Below, one piece after another: positions 1 through 9,965 of a DNA stretch of 14,399 nt. The notes beneath the pieces were generated by a model that saw only the letters and a program-made list of their open reading frames with translations, did not search any database and was not told the DNA's origin. Origin of the DNA: Paraglomus occultum (Eukaryota; Glomeromycota; Glomeromycetes; Paraglomerales; Paraglomeraceae); contig CAJVPJ010000940.1 in assembly GCA_910592205.1 (NCBI GenBank), positions 1 through 14,399 on the forward strand. The letters are read 5' to 3'. Numbering within the stretch: the first letter of the stretch is position 1; every line of letters begins with the position of its first letter. The position numbers were made by a program, and so were the translations under genes.

Positions 1-19
1 ATAAACAATTATATATTAG

Positions 20-595
20 GTAACAATACCAATATTCAAAGTACCTCCAAATAAATACAAACTCGGCATTTTGTTGGGGAATAAATGGGATGAATCAACG
101 ACTGTTACAATTGTAGTAAGTATTTGATGGGTGTTGTTGATACATAATACAGTCATCATTGTATTTGTTAATAGTAATAGAAACTTTTTATGTAGATAAA
201 AACATCAACTGAAGAAATACAACATAAGACGGACATTAAACGTAACGCCAACTACACTGAATACATTTTACCATGCGCGGTTAACGTTTCGTCTGAAGAT
301 GACATCATTATAGACATTGTTCTCAGTAGTGATGATGCTGCAGCTGTAAGGATAATTAATTAATTAATTATTTATTTATTTATTTATTTATTTATGTAAA
401 ACGTATTCAATTGTTCTAACTTATAACTTTATTTAGTTAGGAGTCAATTTTTATTGGGTTTGTTTATATTCGGAAGAAAAGTTAAACATTTTGGAACGTA
501 ACTCGAAAATTGAAACATTTCCAACTGGTGTAAAAATGATTGACTATAGGCAATATTATTATCCTGATGACAAATATGGGATATATGATTATTAG
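20..595 (+). CDS. 3' end of tandem paralogue 1 (C-terminal domain only, left-truncated)
   Basis: This is the last part of a spliced gene that begins outside the window. Exons are 20-115, 196-345 and 437-595 (stop TAG at 593-595). The introns, 116-195 and 346-436, have GTAAGT and GTAAGG donors and TAG acceptors. Spliced, it gives 134 residues, colinear with the C termini of the two complete copies downstream. The shared landmarks are PPNKYKL in the first visible exon, EYILPC and SEDDI in the second, and YWVCLYSEEKL, TGVKMIDY and a tyrosine-rich tail in the last. All visible exon junctions fall in phase 0 at the same places as in the other copies. The domain is probably beta-rich and of unknown function. 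Whether the missing upstream part carries the RING-like and TPR regions cannot be seen here but is likely from the paralogues. No frame break is visible, so it may be a working gene. Confidence 0.88.
353..394 (+). repeat. TAAT/TTTA microsatellite inside the last intron of copy 1
   Basis: About four TAAT units (353-370) run directly into six TTTA units (371-394). The tract sits just after the donor of the last intron of copy 1 and is absent from the matching introns of copies 2 and 3. It explains why this intron is the longest of that set (91 bases against 71 and 76). Confidence 0.9.
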
Positions 596-1840
596 CCCGA
601 ACATTGTTTATAAACACGCGAGTAATCGGCTACAATATTGTATTATTGCAATTGTGTTTACTATCAACACACGTACGTGAAATTATTATTCTTTTGTCTC
701 CTCTATTTTCATACTGCTATTTCTTTAGAAGTTACGCTATAAGCCTTCATATGGTTACAGTTACTTTGTTATATGTAGATACACGGCAATTACTGCTGTA
801 GAACGTGTATTGCAGATAACGCATAGAATGTGAATCGGCTTTGTATTTAAGTAGTAACTATTGAGACGTTGAATAACGACATGTTTATAATAATAAATAC
901 AATCAACAGTCACTGTATCTTACAATGATTACTACCATTTTTTGGAAAATTTTCAAAATGTTTGATTTTGGGAAACGGAAGTTCTCTATTACTATAACGA
1001 TTTCATTAATCCGCAATAGTTTCCCCCGTAGTTATATACTGTTTTTCCTTTGCGGAAGGTAAATTCTCTATCTTCTAACGGTTTAGCACCCTTAAACAGA
1101 AAACACATCGGGTCTTTGCACTTTTATCTCTAACATTAAAGAATCTAATGAAAACGCAGCCGTATAGTGTCTTCTCTTCAATAGCGATGAAAAACATTTA
1201 CCCAATAACCCAGTTTTGCCTCCCCTGATTTGTCATCAATAGATTGAGCGGCAATATGCGGATTATGTCCCCTACAAAAAAAAATTTTACAAATACAAAC
1301 ATCCGCATTTATGTTTGATTCCGTTGTAATCGCTAGATACAAGCAAGGCATTTTGCAAGAGATAGAATTGCGGTAGCGATTTGAGTAATGTACGTAAGAC
1401 CAAGTCAGATAATTATTATTCAATACCTTTATTACATTAGCATTACCAGAAAAGTTATAGAGACTTCAAATTTCATTACCGTTTTTGAAGAACCATAACG
1501 CTTGTCCGTGATGTGTTTAATTTCAACTTCAAAATTTTTATTAAAAAAACGAATAAATTGTTTAGATATGGAAGAAACAAGTTTAATCAATGACTAATGA
1601 TTGGAATAAAATCGTTAAGTTTAACTGGTAACTTGGCGAGATTTAGAAACCATATTAGGATTAAAATAAAATTTGAATTTGCTTATCTACAGTCATGTTC
1701 CATTTCCGTTTATTAATAAGAATGTTATTTATGAACCAGGATCTATAGATATACGAAGAATTGACTGTTTCTATCTAAATAAACTCAATACAAAAATAAA
1801 ATTTCTTTAGTTAGTTAATTATTAATGGAAATTGCGGAAT
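596..1840. other. AT-rich spacer downstream of copy 1
   Basis: This is the 3' flank of copy 1. The first bases after the stop resemble the flank after copy 3 (a CGAAC motif, then GTTTATAA). Short open frames at 604-801 on the + strand and 1178-1423 on the - strand show no recognisable domain and no paralogue in the window, and are treated as chance. I see no RNA gene and no mobile element. Confidence 0.6.
892..897 (+). terminator. Candidate poly(A) signal AATAAA for copy 1
   Basis: AATAAA lies about 300 bases after the stop of copy 1 in a TTTATAATAATAAATAC context. In a sequence this rich in AT the hexamer is common, so this is only a candidate. Confidence 0.3.
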
Positions 1841-4800
1841 AAAGCGGGTGTGACAAACGCGGGATAAAATGATCAACGTTCGATGAAATTCACGATCTTT
1901 TAGGTTTGTACTGCCAGACGACCTGTTATCGGTCCAAGTTTTATACTGAAATAGAGACGCGTTTACCAACAGACTTGGTGTGTGAAGTCGTCCTGACAGA
2001 CTGTACTAGGTTCTGGGATAAAGGTAGAGGCTGACGGCCCTTTCTGTAGTAAAGACTTGTGGTTTTTCCTGAACGAATAAGTCGCATTTTATTTCTCGTA
2101 GTAATCACTGGATAATGCTGCTGGCGTCTCAAAAGACTCAAAGGAAAAGCAGCTTATAGTTATCCGTAGGCTCTTGAGTGGACACAAAACAGCTGATGGT
2201 AGACCGTGTCAAATCAGATCCAATAGTCACTATGAGGTATGCTTAGATAGAATAAGATACGAATGTGTTTACTCTTTTTTCGAGTAATAGTAAATAAATC
2301 GAGTGCGTTTTAGCTTGTGTTTTCAGTTGAAGGGCGAGAAGGCGTTAGCAAATCAAAGCGAGACGAACAAATGATGACCCGTCGTTGAGATTCCAGTAAC
2401 AAATTGAATATTCACAGCTATCGTGGGCATATGGAAACTTCACTTGTATCCAGTGAACGATTGACCATCGTCGATTGTGTGGAGAGAGTTGATGAATAAT
2501 GCAACCAAACAGATCAGTTTGTAGAGGTATCATGTCGATTAACAACAATTTATGCGTCATGCTGAAACGAGCCTTGGGACACTGTACTAACAGTATAAAT
2601 CGATACTAGGAAGCAAACGTGAAGCTCGAGGAAGAACTAAAGTAAGAGATTGTCGTTATGCCGAAATGACAGACGCATTAATTTTCTGAACAGATTTGTC
2701 ATAGAGGCCCATACACTTTCAAACACGTTCTGTAGTTCGCAGTCGTATTAAATGAAAAGAAAAAGTAACTTAGGAAACTGCTCAAATTACTGGAAAGTCG
2801 AGGTATGTAAGCTGTAGATAACGTGTATTGCTATGGATCTTTGATAAGAGTGTATCCGCCCAACTGTCAATTTTGTCAACTTCGAGAAATTTTAATTATT
2901 CGTCACACTTCTCGCCAAGATATTTATTTGAAGTAATGTTTTTGATCCATTCTTCTGACGTATAAGGTTTTGGTTTTAAGGCATGCGTAAAAGAGACGTG
3001 TAGTCTGTTTATTGGAAAAATACTCTTTGTACAAACTACACGAAGCTTGTTAATGATCCGATAGTTAACGGTCTTGCAAAATCATCCAGGCATAGCAATA
3101 GAAGATATTACTGAGCTTTCATCGATAGTGGGTGAAGAAATGTCTGAAGAACCCAAGATCACGAAAAGAAAGGCGGCACCCAAACGTAACTCTACCAGAG
3201 CGGGGCGTGTTGAGAAGACGACTGCCGTCGAAAGTTCTAAACCACTCGCGCCAAGAGAGGCCGAAGTGCTCAAGCCGGACATCTCAGTGCGCGACAGAGG
3301 GGAAAAAGGTCCAGAAATTGCTTACTCATTGAGCCTCATGTCAACAGAAGAGAGGCAGGAAAACATATTGCAAGGAATCGTCATCGCAAATCGAACCACT
3401 GCCGCAACAAATTTTCCCCGAGACGGTAATACAGCCATTCAACTGGTTGATGCCTAGAGCTGGCTCGGAATGGCTGATGTAATGTCAGCAACGCTATTAG
3501 AAGCAACGAATCGTCTTTTATTGCTGTAGGGAAGGAGTCTGGATCAGTTCCCCTTTCCAACGATGATATGGAAGTGTCACTTACGACACCCTCATCGGAC
3601 TCTGCAAAAGTCTGCTAGTACTCAACAAACTTACGCATCTGACAATGTTCAAATCAGTATTATATAATGAATTGGGTATATAGTTGTCAATTAATAGTTA
3701 CGCAGCAGTAATATTTGAGTGTATGTTTGGCTATTGTTAGCTACCCACTTGCAATTACAGAACATTGGGGGAACCTTTTACTCCTTGCCGTCTGCTAGTG
3801 GGGATATTATTGATATGATCAGTAAGAGGAATACTAAGGAAAGGTTTTGAATGATACGGATGGTGATAGCCGACGTAGTTGACGCTTACGCTTAATTAAT
3901 TAATATTTCATTGATTACAGTTTAATATAGCAAGTGATAATTGAAATCAAATTCTCCATAAGGTACCAAAAATCTACCAGTATTTGCCTTGGGCTCGGCT
4001 TTTGTTGCCAATGAACTTGCAATCTGATACCTAATTTTCATGTGGTGAATTTCGAAAATAGTTGGTAATAATAGCTTTCGAAAGTCAGGCGGTATTAGTG
4101 CTGTCTATATCACACTGATAAAGACAGTACGTCCTTTATTGTTGTGCGTTTTGGTCACGGAAGGTCGATTGTTCATTCTTGCCGTTTGCCACTTGAATGT
4201 TCCAACACGTTGCTATGAATCCTCTTAATATCGAAAGTTATTGTTATAAAGCTAACTGCTGCAAGAGATAGAATACCTAATGGTATATGACGTGGACAAC
4301 CGTAACATTCAACGGTTTTGCACTTCTGTTCGTTCTGTTGCAGAGTACCCCATGTCGTCGCATCGTAAAGAGAGACCTTCTGTACTGTACAGACTTTCTG
4401 ACTAGGTTACGATTTATCCGTCTTGATTGTAGGAAATAATTTTACAGTAGAACCACATCAGTAAGGAACACAGCTGCTGGTTGTGCTTAGGCGAGAGTGT
4501 CAATATCGGATAGAGCGGACGTTTTGTCTAACCAAATAGACGTGCGGCCTGACATTGCGAGAGAGGTAGGTTGACGCACGTTGGTGTTTCTATTACACTT
4601 CATTAACGTGAAATGTGATGACAGTCATAGTCAAAGAAAATCCACTATACCACCAAAACAGTGCAGTGATAGCACATGTCTTCATGCCTTCCATGTTAGT
4701 AAAACTAATGTGTTGTTACAGAAAAGTCATGCCTTGTCGGTTAATCCAGCGACAAAGAACATATAGCCCATCGACCAGCGCAGAAGACATGATAACGGGT

Positions 4801-5040
4801 ATACAAGAATGTTGAACCTTGAATTGACCATCGAAAGAATGAACGAGAGGAGAGATAAACGTACACTTGGGCATTAGTGATTGTGAATAAAAGAAGATAA
4901 TAATCCCATCCTCATTGATACTCGTATGCATACAATATAGACTACATACCTTCGTATAAATCATATGGATCAAAGTAACTGGCTCGTTCATTGTACACGT
5001 TGACGTTTGAGTCGAATCTCTCTAAATTTGACACAGTTCT
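1841..5040. other. GC-richer spacer block, possibly an old insertion
   Basis: Base composition here is visibly higher in GC than in the neighbouring spacers, with many stretches of about 40 to 50 percent against about 30 percent outside (estimated by eye on sample lines). The block accounts for most of the size difference between the copy 1 to 2 spacer and the copy 2 to 3 spacer. It contains the coding relic at 3065-3618. Other short frames (1941-2141 and 2345-2560 on the - strand; 4581-4766 and 4615-4815 on the + strand; 4716-4991 on the - strand) are unrecognisable and overlap each other. I could not find terminal repeats or a target-site duplication at its edges, so both the limits and the insertion idea are inference. 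Confidence 0.4.
3065..3618 (+). pseudogene. Broken coding relic of unknown identity
   Basis: One frame is open from just after a stop at 3062-3064 to a TAG at 3455-3457. From the ATG at 3140 it would encode 105 residues: hydrophilic, with a lysine/arginine-rich stretch (KITKRKAAPKRNSTR) and then acidic, low-complexity-like sequence. The same frame continues after the stop as plausible protein (SWLGMADVMSATLLEATNR) to another stop at 3527-3529. A second frame then continues as AVGKESGSVPLSNDDMEVS to a stop at 3616-3618. The strip is about half GC and uses codons unlike the two large genes. The pattern fits a decayed gene or transposon-derived open frame with a nonsense change and a frameshift. 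Alternatives are exons of an unmodelled gene or chance. I do not recognise the family. Confidence 0.35.
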
Positions 5041-5321
5041 GCACTCCCGATGAACATCTTATTTGTGCTTGACAAGCTTAAGTGTTCATCAGACATTATT
5101 TTTGCCCAGTTTCATTCATTGGCTTGTCTAGCCCGATTAAAAGCAAATAATATTCAAATTATCGTCTTTCTTTTCAACTATTTACAACGTTCTGAGACTT
5201 CTTCATACTCGAAATACTGCGGACGAAGGGCAGATTTGCGTGTGACAGCGCACACATTTATGTTCACCAATAGCATGCATGTCATACCATAACAAATAAA
5301 TAAAATCCTGTCAGGAGATAT
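5041..5321. other. Spacer just upstream of the copy 2 promoter region
   Basis: No supported gene. A + strand frame at 5050-5292 and a - strand frame at 5178-5423 overlap on opposite strands, and neither resembles a known domain. Any upstream exon of copy 2 would most likely lie near the right end of this stretch or in the conserved flank that follows. Confidence 0.45.
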
Positions 5322-5536
5322 GTCGATCAACATACCATAAAGCGTTAGTGAGAAAGTGACCGCTTTCAAGGTACTAGGACGCAAATGACATAATAGAGAA
5401 TACTCGCTCATTTTATTAATCATTACGTGCTACTTTGTAGAGATCCGAAAGCTTAATTTCCCGTACATATACAGCCAACTCTGACTCAACAACCGGAGAA
5501 ACCTTCCCCACCACAAGTGCTTTGAGTGCTTCCTCG
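5322..5536 (+). promoter_or_regulatory. Conserved 5' flank of copy 2: promoter/leader with probable intron
   Basis: This stretch aligns with the flank of copy 3. Shared landmarks are AAGCGTTAGTGAG near 5341, CTCGCTCATTTTATTAA against CTCGTTTACTTATTAA, the acceptor-like TACTTTGTAG ending at 5440, and CTCAACAACCGG near 5486. A donor-like GTTAGT (5344) or GTGAGA (5348) followed by TAG at 5438-5440 would give an intron of 97 or 93 bases. From 5441 to the ATG at 5537 the frame stays open and in register with the main exon, so the real protein may begin further upstream. No in-frame upstream ATG without a stop was found next to the donor in this copy. Confidence 0.5.
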
Positions 5537-8500
5537 ATGACTTCAACGCCGAGCAACGACATTGTTAATGAACGTAGTTTGCCTACGATTATACTTCATT
5601 TAATGGAACAAGGATTTATGTCATCAGATGCGCAGATAAAGGAATTGTTGACGGACTTGAAGTATCCTGAGAATATTTACGCACTGAAATACATTCTTGA
5701 ACATAAAGGGAATTCTGTATCAGTAGAGATGTTAGAAACAGCTGTGAAGAGTCTATGTTCCCAAGTGTTTGACGAAGTGTTCTCAGAAGAAACAACCATT
5801 AAATTAGAATGGCAATTACGGCTTATTGTAACCATACTGGAACTGATGTGTCAAAAAAATTGTCAATTTACACGTTCTTTTATTGATAATATTAAACCAG
5901 CTATTCCTAAGTACAAGAAGGTACATTCAACAATCACACAGCATGAGGGAGAAACTTGGAAACCTAAATTTTCAGAATCCAATGAATCAGTAAAGACCAT
6001 CAAAGGTTTTAAATGCAATTACAATAACAGATACCTTCTCAAACTCATTAAAAATACACTAAACACCGTTCGTGATGATAATAACCTGTATCAGTCAAAT
6101 ATGGATCGTGCTGTTACTGCATTAAAAGGTTTACTTGTTGTTGTTCCTGGATTAGCTAAAGTTGGAATTAAATATCATACAGGAGTTGAAGTTTCTCTTT
6201 ATGGCTTTGACTTGGAAAAATCATGGAAGTATCTAGCAGAAGCCTTTCATGTTGAATCATCTGGCGAGCAATGGTATGCAACCTGGAGAGATCTTATTAT
6301 ATTGCAAGATAGTCTTGATAGATGGTGTGAACAAAATTCTGCTATTTCAACAAGTTTCAAAGAAAGAGTGCTTCTTGAGTATCTGTGGTATCAAGTCAGT
6401 TTATGTTATGATGAAAGTGCAGTTAACAACCAGGATGTTAGTGATGAACTCTGGTTTGGCATTTTGGATATTGTTCAGCAACTTGTCCAGAGAACATTTT
6501 CTGCAACTACTCAAGCTATTTGTTATTACATAGCATTGGATTCATTGAATAAGGCTACCACAGAATTTGTTCAATTTAAATCAATTGAAGTGCTATTGAA
6601 TCTTGAAGCAAAAAATAGTAAATTGTTTGTTACAACACCTGATGATATTGCTGACTGTAATGAGGAATATTTACCTAAATTGGTCAGTATGTTCATATAT
6701 CTAAAAAAGAAATTAGAAATTGAATCAAACATGATTTCAAAATACTCACCAGGACAAAGACTGTCAAGTGCTCAAAGTGAGGAACAAGAAGACAAAGGGA
6801 AGGGAACAAGTGTTGAGAAACATGCAATTGACTATATCACAGAGGATCTAACATGTGCTATTACTTGTGAAGCAGTTGGTGACTTTTATCAGCTTAGTTG
6901 TCAACATATTATTAGTTCAAAAGCTCTTTCATCATTGAACAACCTGGATTGTCCTTACTGCAGAAGTGGAATTAGAAAAGATAACATATATTATTTACCA
7001 CAACAGACAATATTCAATAACGTTCAACAATATATTACTGACACCAGCTATCAAGATGTTTGTATCATTAATACTGGCAGTAGTACTAATACAGACACAA
7101 AAATATTTGATCAGCATGATGATCTTAAAAAAGAAAAGAGAAAAAACAGAAGGAAGATCAGACAAACTTATTTAAGTTCAATTTTGAAATCACTGACAAC
7201 TCCAAACATAAACAGCTTGTTCCAAAAAGCTGAAACTGCATATAAAAAGAAGAATTTGGACAAAGCTTTGAAAAAGTATTCACAAATACTAGAAACTGAT
7301 CCCACAAATTATCAGGCACTGTGTAATAGAGCAAAAGTCAAGTTAGATATGAAAAATTTCAGAAAAGCCCTGCTTGACATTGAGACAGCAATTGAAGTAA
7401 ACAGAATTTATGATGATGCTTGGTATTTAAGTTTAGTGGCACATGTAAGTTTGGAGAAAAAGAAAGAGGCTGAACAAGATATTGGGCATATTAAGCGTCT
7501 TGATTCACAAAATGAGGCAGCCATGATAATGATAAATGAACTTGTGGACATGGATATGGAATGGTTTAAAATCCTCGTGGATGGTAGCCCTGTTGTTGTA
7601 ATGAATTTGTCAAATGATGTTGAGCAATGGAAATTACTGTGTAATGATCAGTATGGAGTGGATGATTATGCCAAATGGTGCAATACTGCCATAACTTGGT
7701 ATAACAAACATAATAATGCTCCACTTAATCATATGAAGACAATCATGTTTTATGAAAAAGTTTATTACATGCATAAAAGTAAGTGGTTGCAATTGATTAC
7801 ACATTTTCACATTATTATGTATTACTAATTTACTTTATTATTTTTAGGTTGTCTGAAAGCACATTTTATATTTGAAAGCCATATTAAATACCTGGATATT
7901 AAAAAGTGTCATGGGTATGTACATGATAAGTATTCTGTGTTCATAACAATATGCTATTACTATTAAGTTTATTATTTAATAGTTTTATAGGATATTTGCG
8001 CTGTTGTGGATCTAACAAAGTAAGTTGTTCATTATTATTACAATAGTTTGGAACTCTTTCATATTGTTTGTAAGTATTGACCAATAACGTTTGTCCATTA
8101 GGTAAAAATACCCTTATTCCGGATACCTCCGAACAAATACAAACTCAGCATTTTGTTGAGAAATTGGAAGCCGACAACAACTTTCGTAGTAAGTTTGAAT
8201 AAGCATTATATTGTTGATTACTATTAGTATCAGTGCTTTACCTTATACGTTTATTTTGTAGATTACAATAAAGACATCGACTCAAGAAATAAAAGGTAAT
8301 ATAGACATTGAATATAAGGGCTATGATGCTGAATATATTTTACCAGACACGGTCGACATTTCATTTGAAGATGACGTTTATGTCGAACTTGCTATCAGTG
8401 ATAATGTAAGCATGGTTTTGTATTACTGTTATTATATGAGTTGTATTCAATTATTCTAACTTTGCTTTATTTTTAGTCAGACTTGTATCTTTGTTGGGTT

Positions 8501-8629
8501 TGTTTGTATCCAGAAGAGAAGCTAGACGATATGGAACGTAACTTGAAATTTGAAACGTTTTCAACTGGTGTGAAGATGATTAAGTATAGGCAATATCGTT
8601 GTCCTGGAAGATATAACATATATTATTAA
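5537..8629 (+). CDS. Tandem paralogue 2: RING-like/TPR protein, six exons, 909 residues
   Basis: Exons are 5537-7778, 7848-7914, 7983-8019, 8102-8188, 8262-8405 and 8477-8629. Introns of 68 to 82 bases start with GTAAGT, GTATGT or GTAAGC and end in TAG. Residues 1 to about 430 are a mostly helical, unassigned region. A RING-like finger follows: C440, C444, C455, H457, C472, C475. The fifth and sixth zinc ligands are replaced by S460 and A463, as in one-zinc SP-RING folds. TPR repeats lie at about 558-591 and 592-625, with a weaker third pair after. A basic patch (KKEKRKNRRKIR, 531-542) between finger and TPRs could be a nuclear signal. The five small exons encode a compact C-terminal domain (PPNKYKL, EYILP, WVCLY, TGVKMI). 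RING plus TPR suggests an E3-type ligase or scaffold; the substrate is unknown. The first ATG in the open exon (5537) was chosen; a TTG at 5522 is not a credible eukaryotic start. The acceptor at 7982 rather than 7990 was chosen because only it keeps the frame and gives a 37-base exon, as in copy 3. Confidence 0.9.
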
Positions 8630-8773
8630 CGCAAACATGTTAATGGGCAATCACACTTTATTAAATTATGATATATATTATTATTTATTATTAGTACGCA
8701 ACATGCAGTAAAGAATGCAGTAGTTAAAACATCTGACTTATTAAACATGTACTTAGCAAGAAATAGTCATAAT

Positions 8774-8779
8774 AATAAA
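8774..8779 (+). terminator. Candidate poly(A) signal AATAAA for copy 2
   Basis: AATAAA lies about 145 bases past the stop of copy 2. The hexamer is frequent by chance in this AT-rich DNA. Confidence 0.3.
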
Positions 8780-9570
8780 CGGCTGTCATTTTTTCTCGAT
8801 AATACGTTTTTTATTGCGTATATTACATGTTTCGAGATTTTAGGTGCACTTTTTGTTGGCATTCTCTTAAGTATAATTTATGTCAAGTTTCTCCCATCCT
8901 AATCCATATTGCTTATAACATTGTTTACGAGAGTTAATATATTGTTAGAATCGTCTTAAGGAATTTCACAGACTAACTAAGCAGAGTTTTGACAATATCA
9001 TTATATACTTGTACTTGCCATAGACGAACTAATAACCATGGTAGTAGTACCACCACTGTTAGTCACGATATACTGTATACTGAATGTCAAACTATGATTG
9101 TTACTATCCCTACGGGAGATACGCCTATTACTATAAAATTATGTTATCAGTTTGGGATTGAATGTAATGTTAGATAATATTATGTTCAGATTGGTACCTA
9201 ATCCATAGTTGCACCAACCATTGCAACAACTGCTCTTCAATTGTAAAAATTATCAAAATGTTCCGTCAAATGTATATTTACGGTAAAAATATAATATTTG
9301 ACATGCTAACGAATACAGTACGATTTTTCGTCGATTGTAATATTACTCGCTCATTGCAACAATAATACTGTATATTAACTCATTGTTGACGGCAACGCTT
9401 ATGGTATAATTCATAGAAAATATCGGCATGTCATCAGCTTGAAAATTCAACATACGACGTACATGTCATAATATTTTAAATCGCATTTATTTCGGCAAGG
9501 CTTGCTTTCATAATTCTTCCACATAATCACCTGACTTGTAAAAGCGTTTATGAATTTACTAGCACGCAGC

Positions 9571-9599
9571 TATTATTATTATCGTTATTATTATTATTA
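9571..9599 (+). repeat. TAT/TTA trinucleotide repeat
   Basis: Four TAT units, a CG interruption, then five TTA units form an imperfect trinucleotide repeat in the spacer. No unit structure beyond a simple sequence repeat is visible. Confidence 0.85.
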
Positions 9600-9965
9600 G
9601 TCAGACAATTGAATAAAAATAACGGAATGTTATGCAGGTTTTCTCGCTAAATAATGATATAATAATAGTAACGGTAACAATAAAGCATGTCACACCATCC
9701 CACATATTTATTCCCACACTTGATGTCGTACAGTATGATCGGTATGATAATACAATTATAACCGGAAATAATGTTGTTCTTTACAATTGAGACTTCGGGT
9801 CCTTTAATTAGTTAAGAAATCCACATAAATTTACAATAAAGATTACACATTTATCTCCCACGTCGCACACGGCATACTCACCATATAAGGAATGGACGTT
9901 TCTTAACTATGATCATGCATTACATATCGCACAGCGAATTTCAGCCAATTACAATAGCGGGAAAA

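Larger units (their letters stand above)
8630..9960. other. AT-rich spacer between copies 2 and 3
   Basis: No supported gene. Composition is strongly AT-rich with many TTATTA runs. A + strand frame at 8989-9177 has no recognisable domain. The spacer (stop of copy 2 to the conserved flank of copy 3) is about 1.3 kb, much shorter than the spacer between copies 1 and 2. I see no RNA gene or mobile element. Confidence 0.6.

Noticed and set aside
1178-1423. A - strand frame of 81 codons with several cysteines
   Set aside because: No recognisable domain, no donor or acceptor partners that fit, and no second copy in the window.
2345-2560. A - strand frame as a transposase remnant
   Set aside because: No catalytic motif or known transposase signature could be seen; it is short and isolated.
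5522-5536. TTG at 5522 as start of copy 2
   Set aside because: The gene is spliced and eukaryotic, so a TTG start is not expected. The frame is in fact open further upstream to a likely splice acceptor at 5440, so openness before the ATG does not support TTG.
9571-9599. Repeat tract as part of a CRISPR-like or structured array
   Set aside because: It is a plain trinucleotide run without spacers, in a eukaryotic context.
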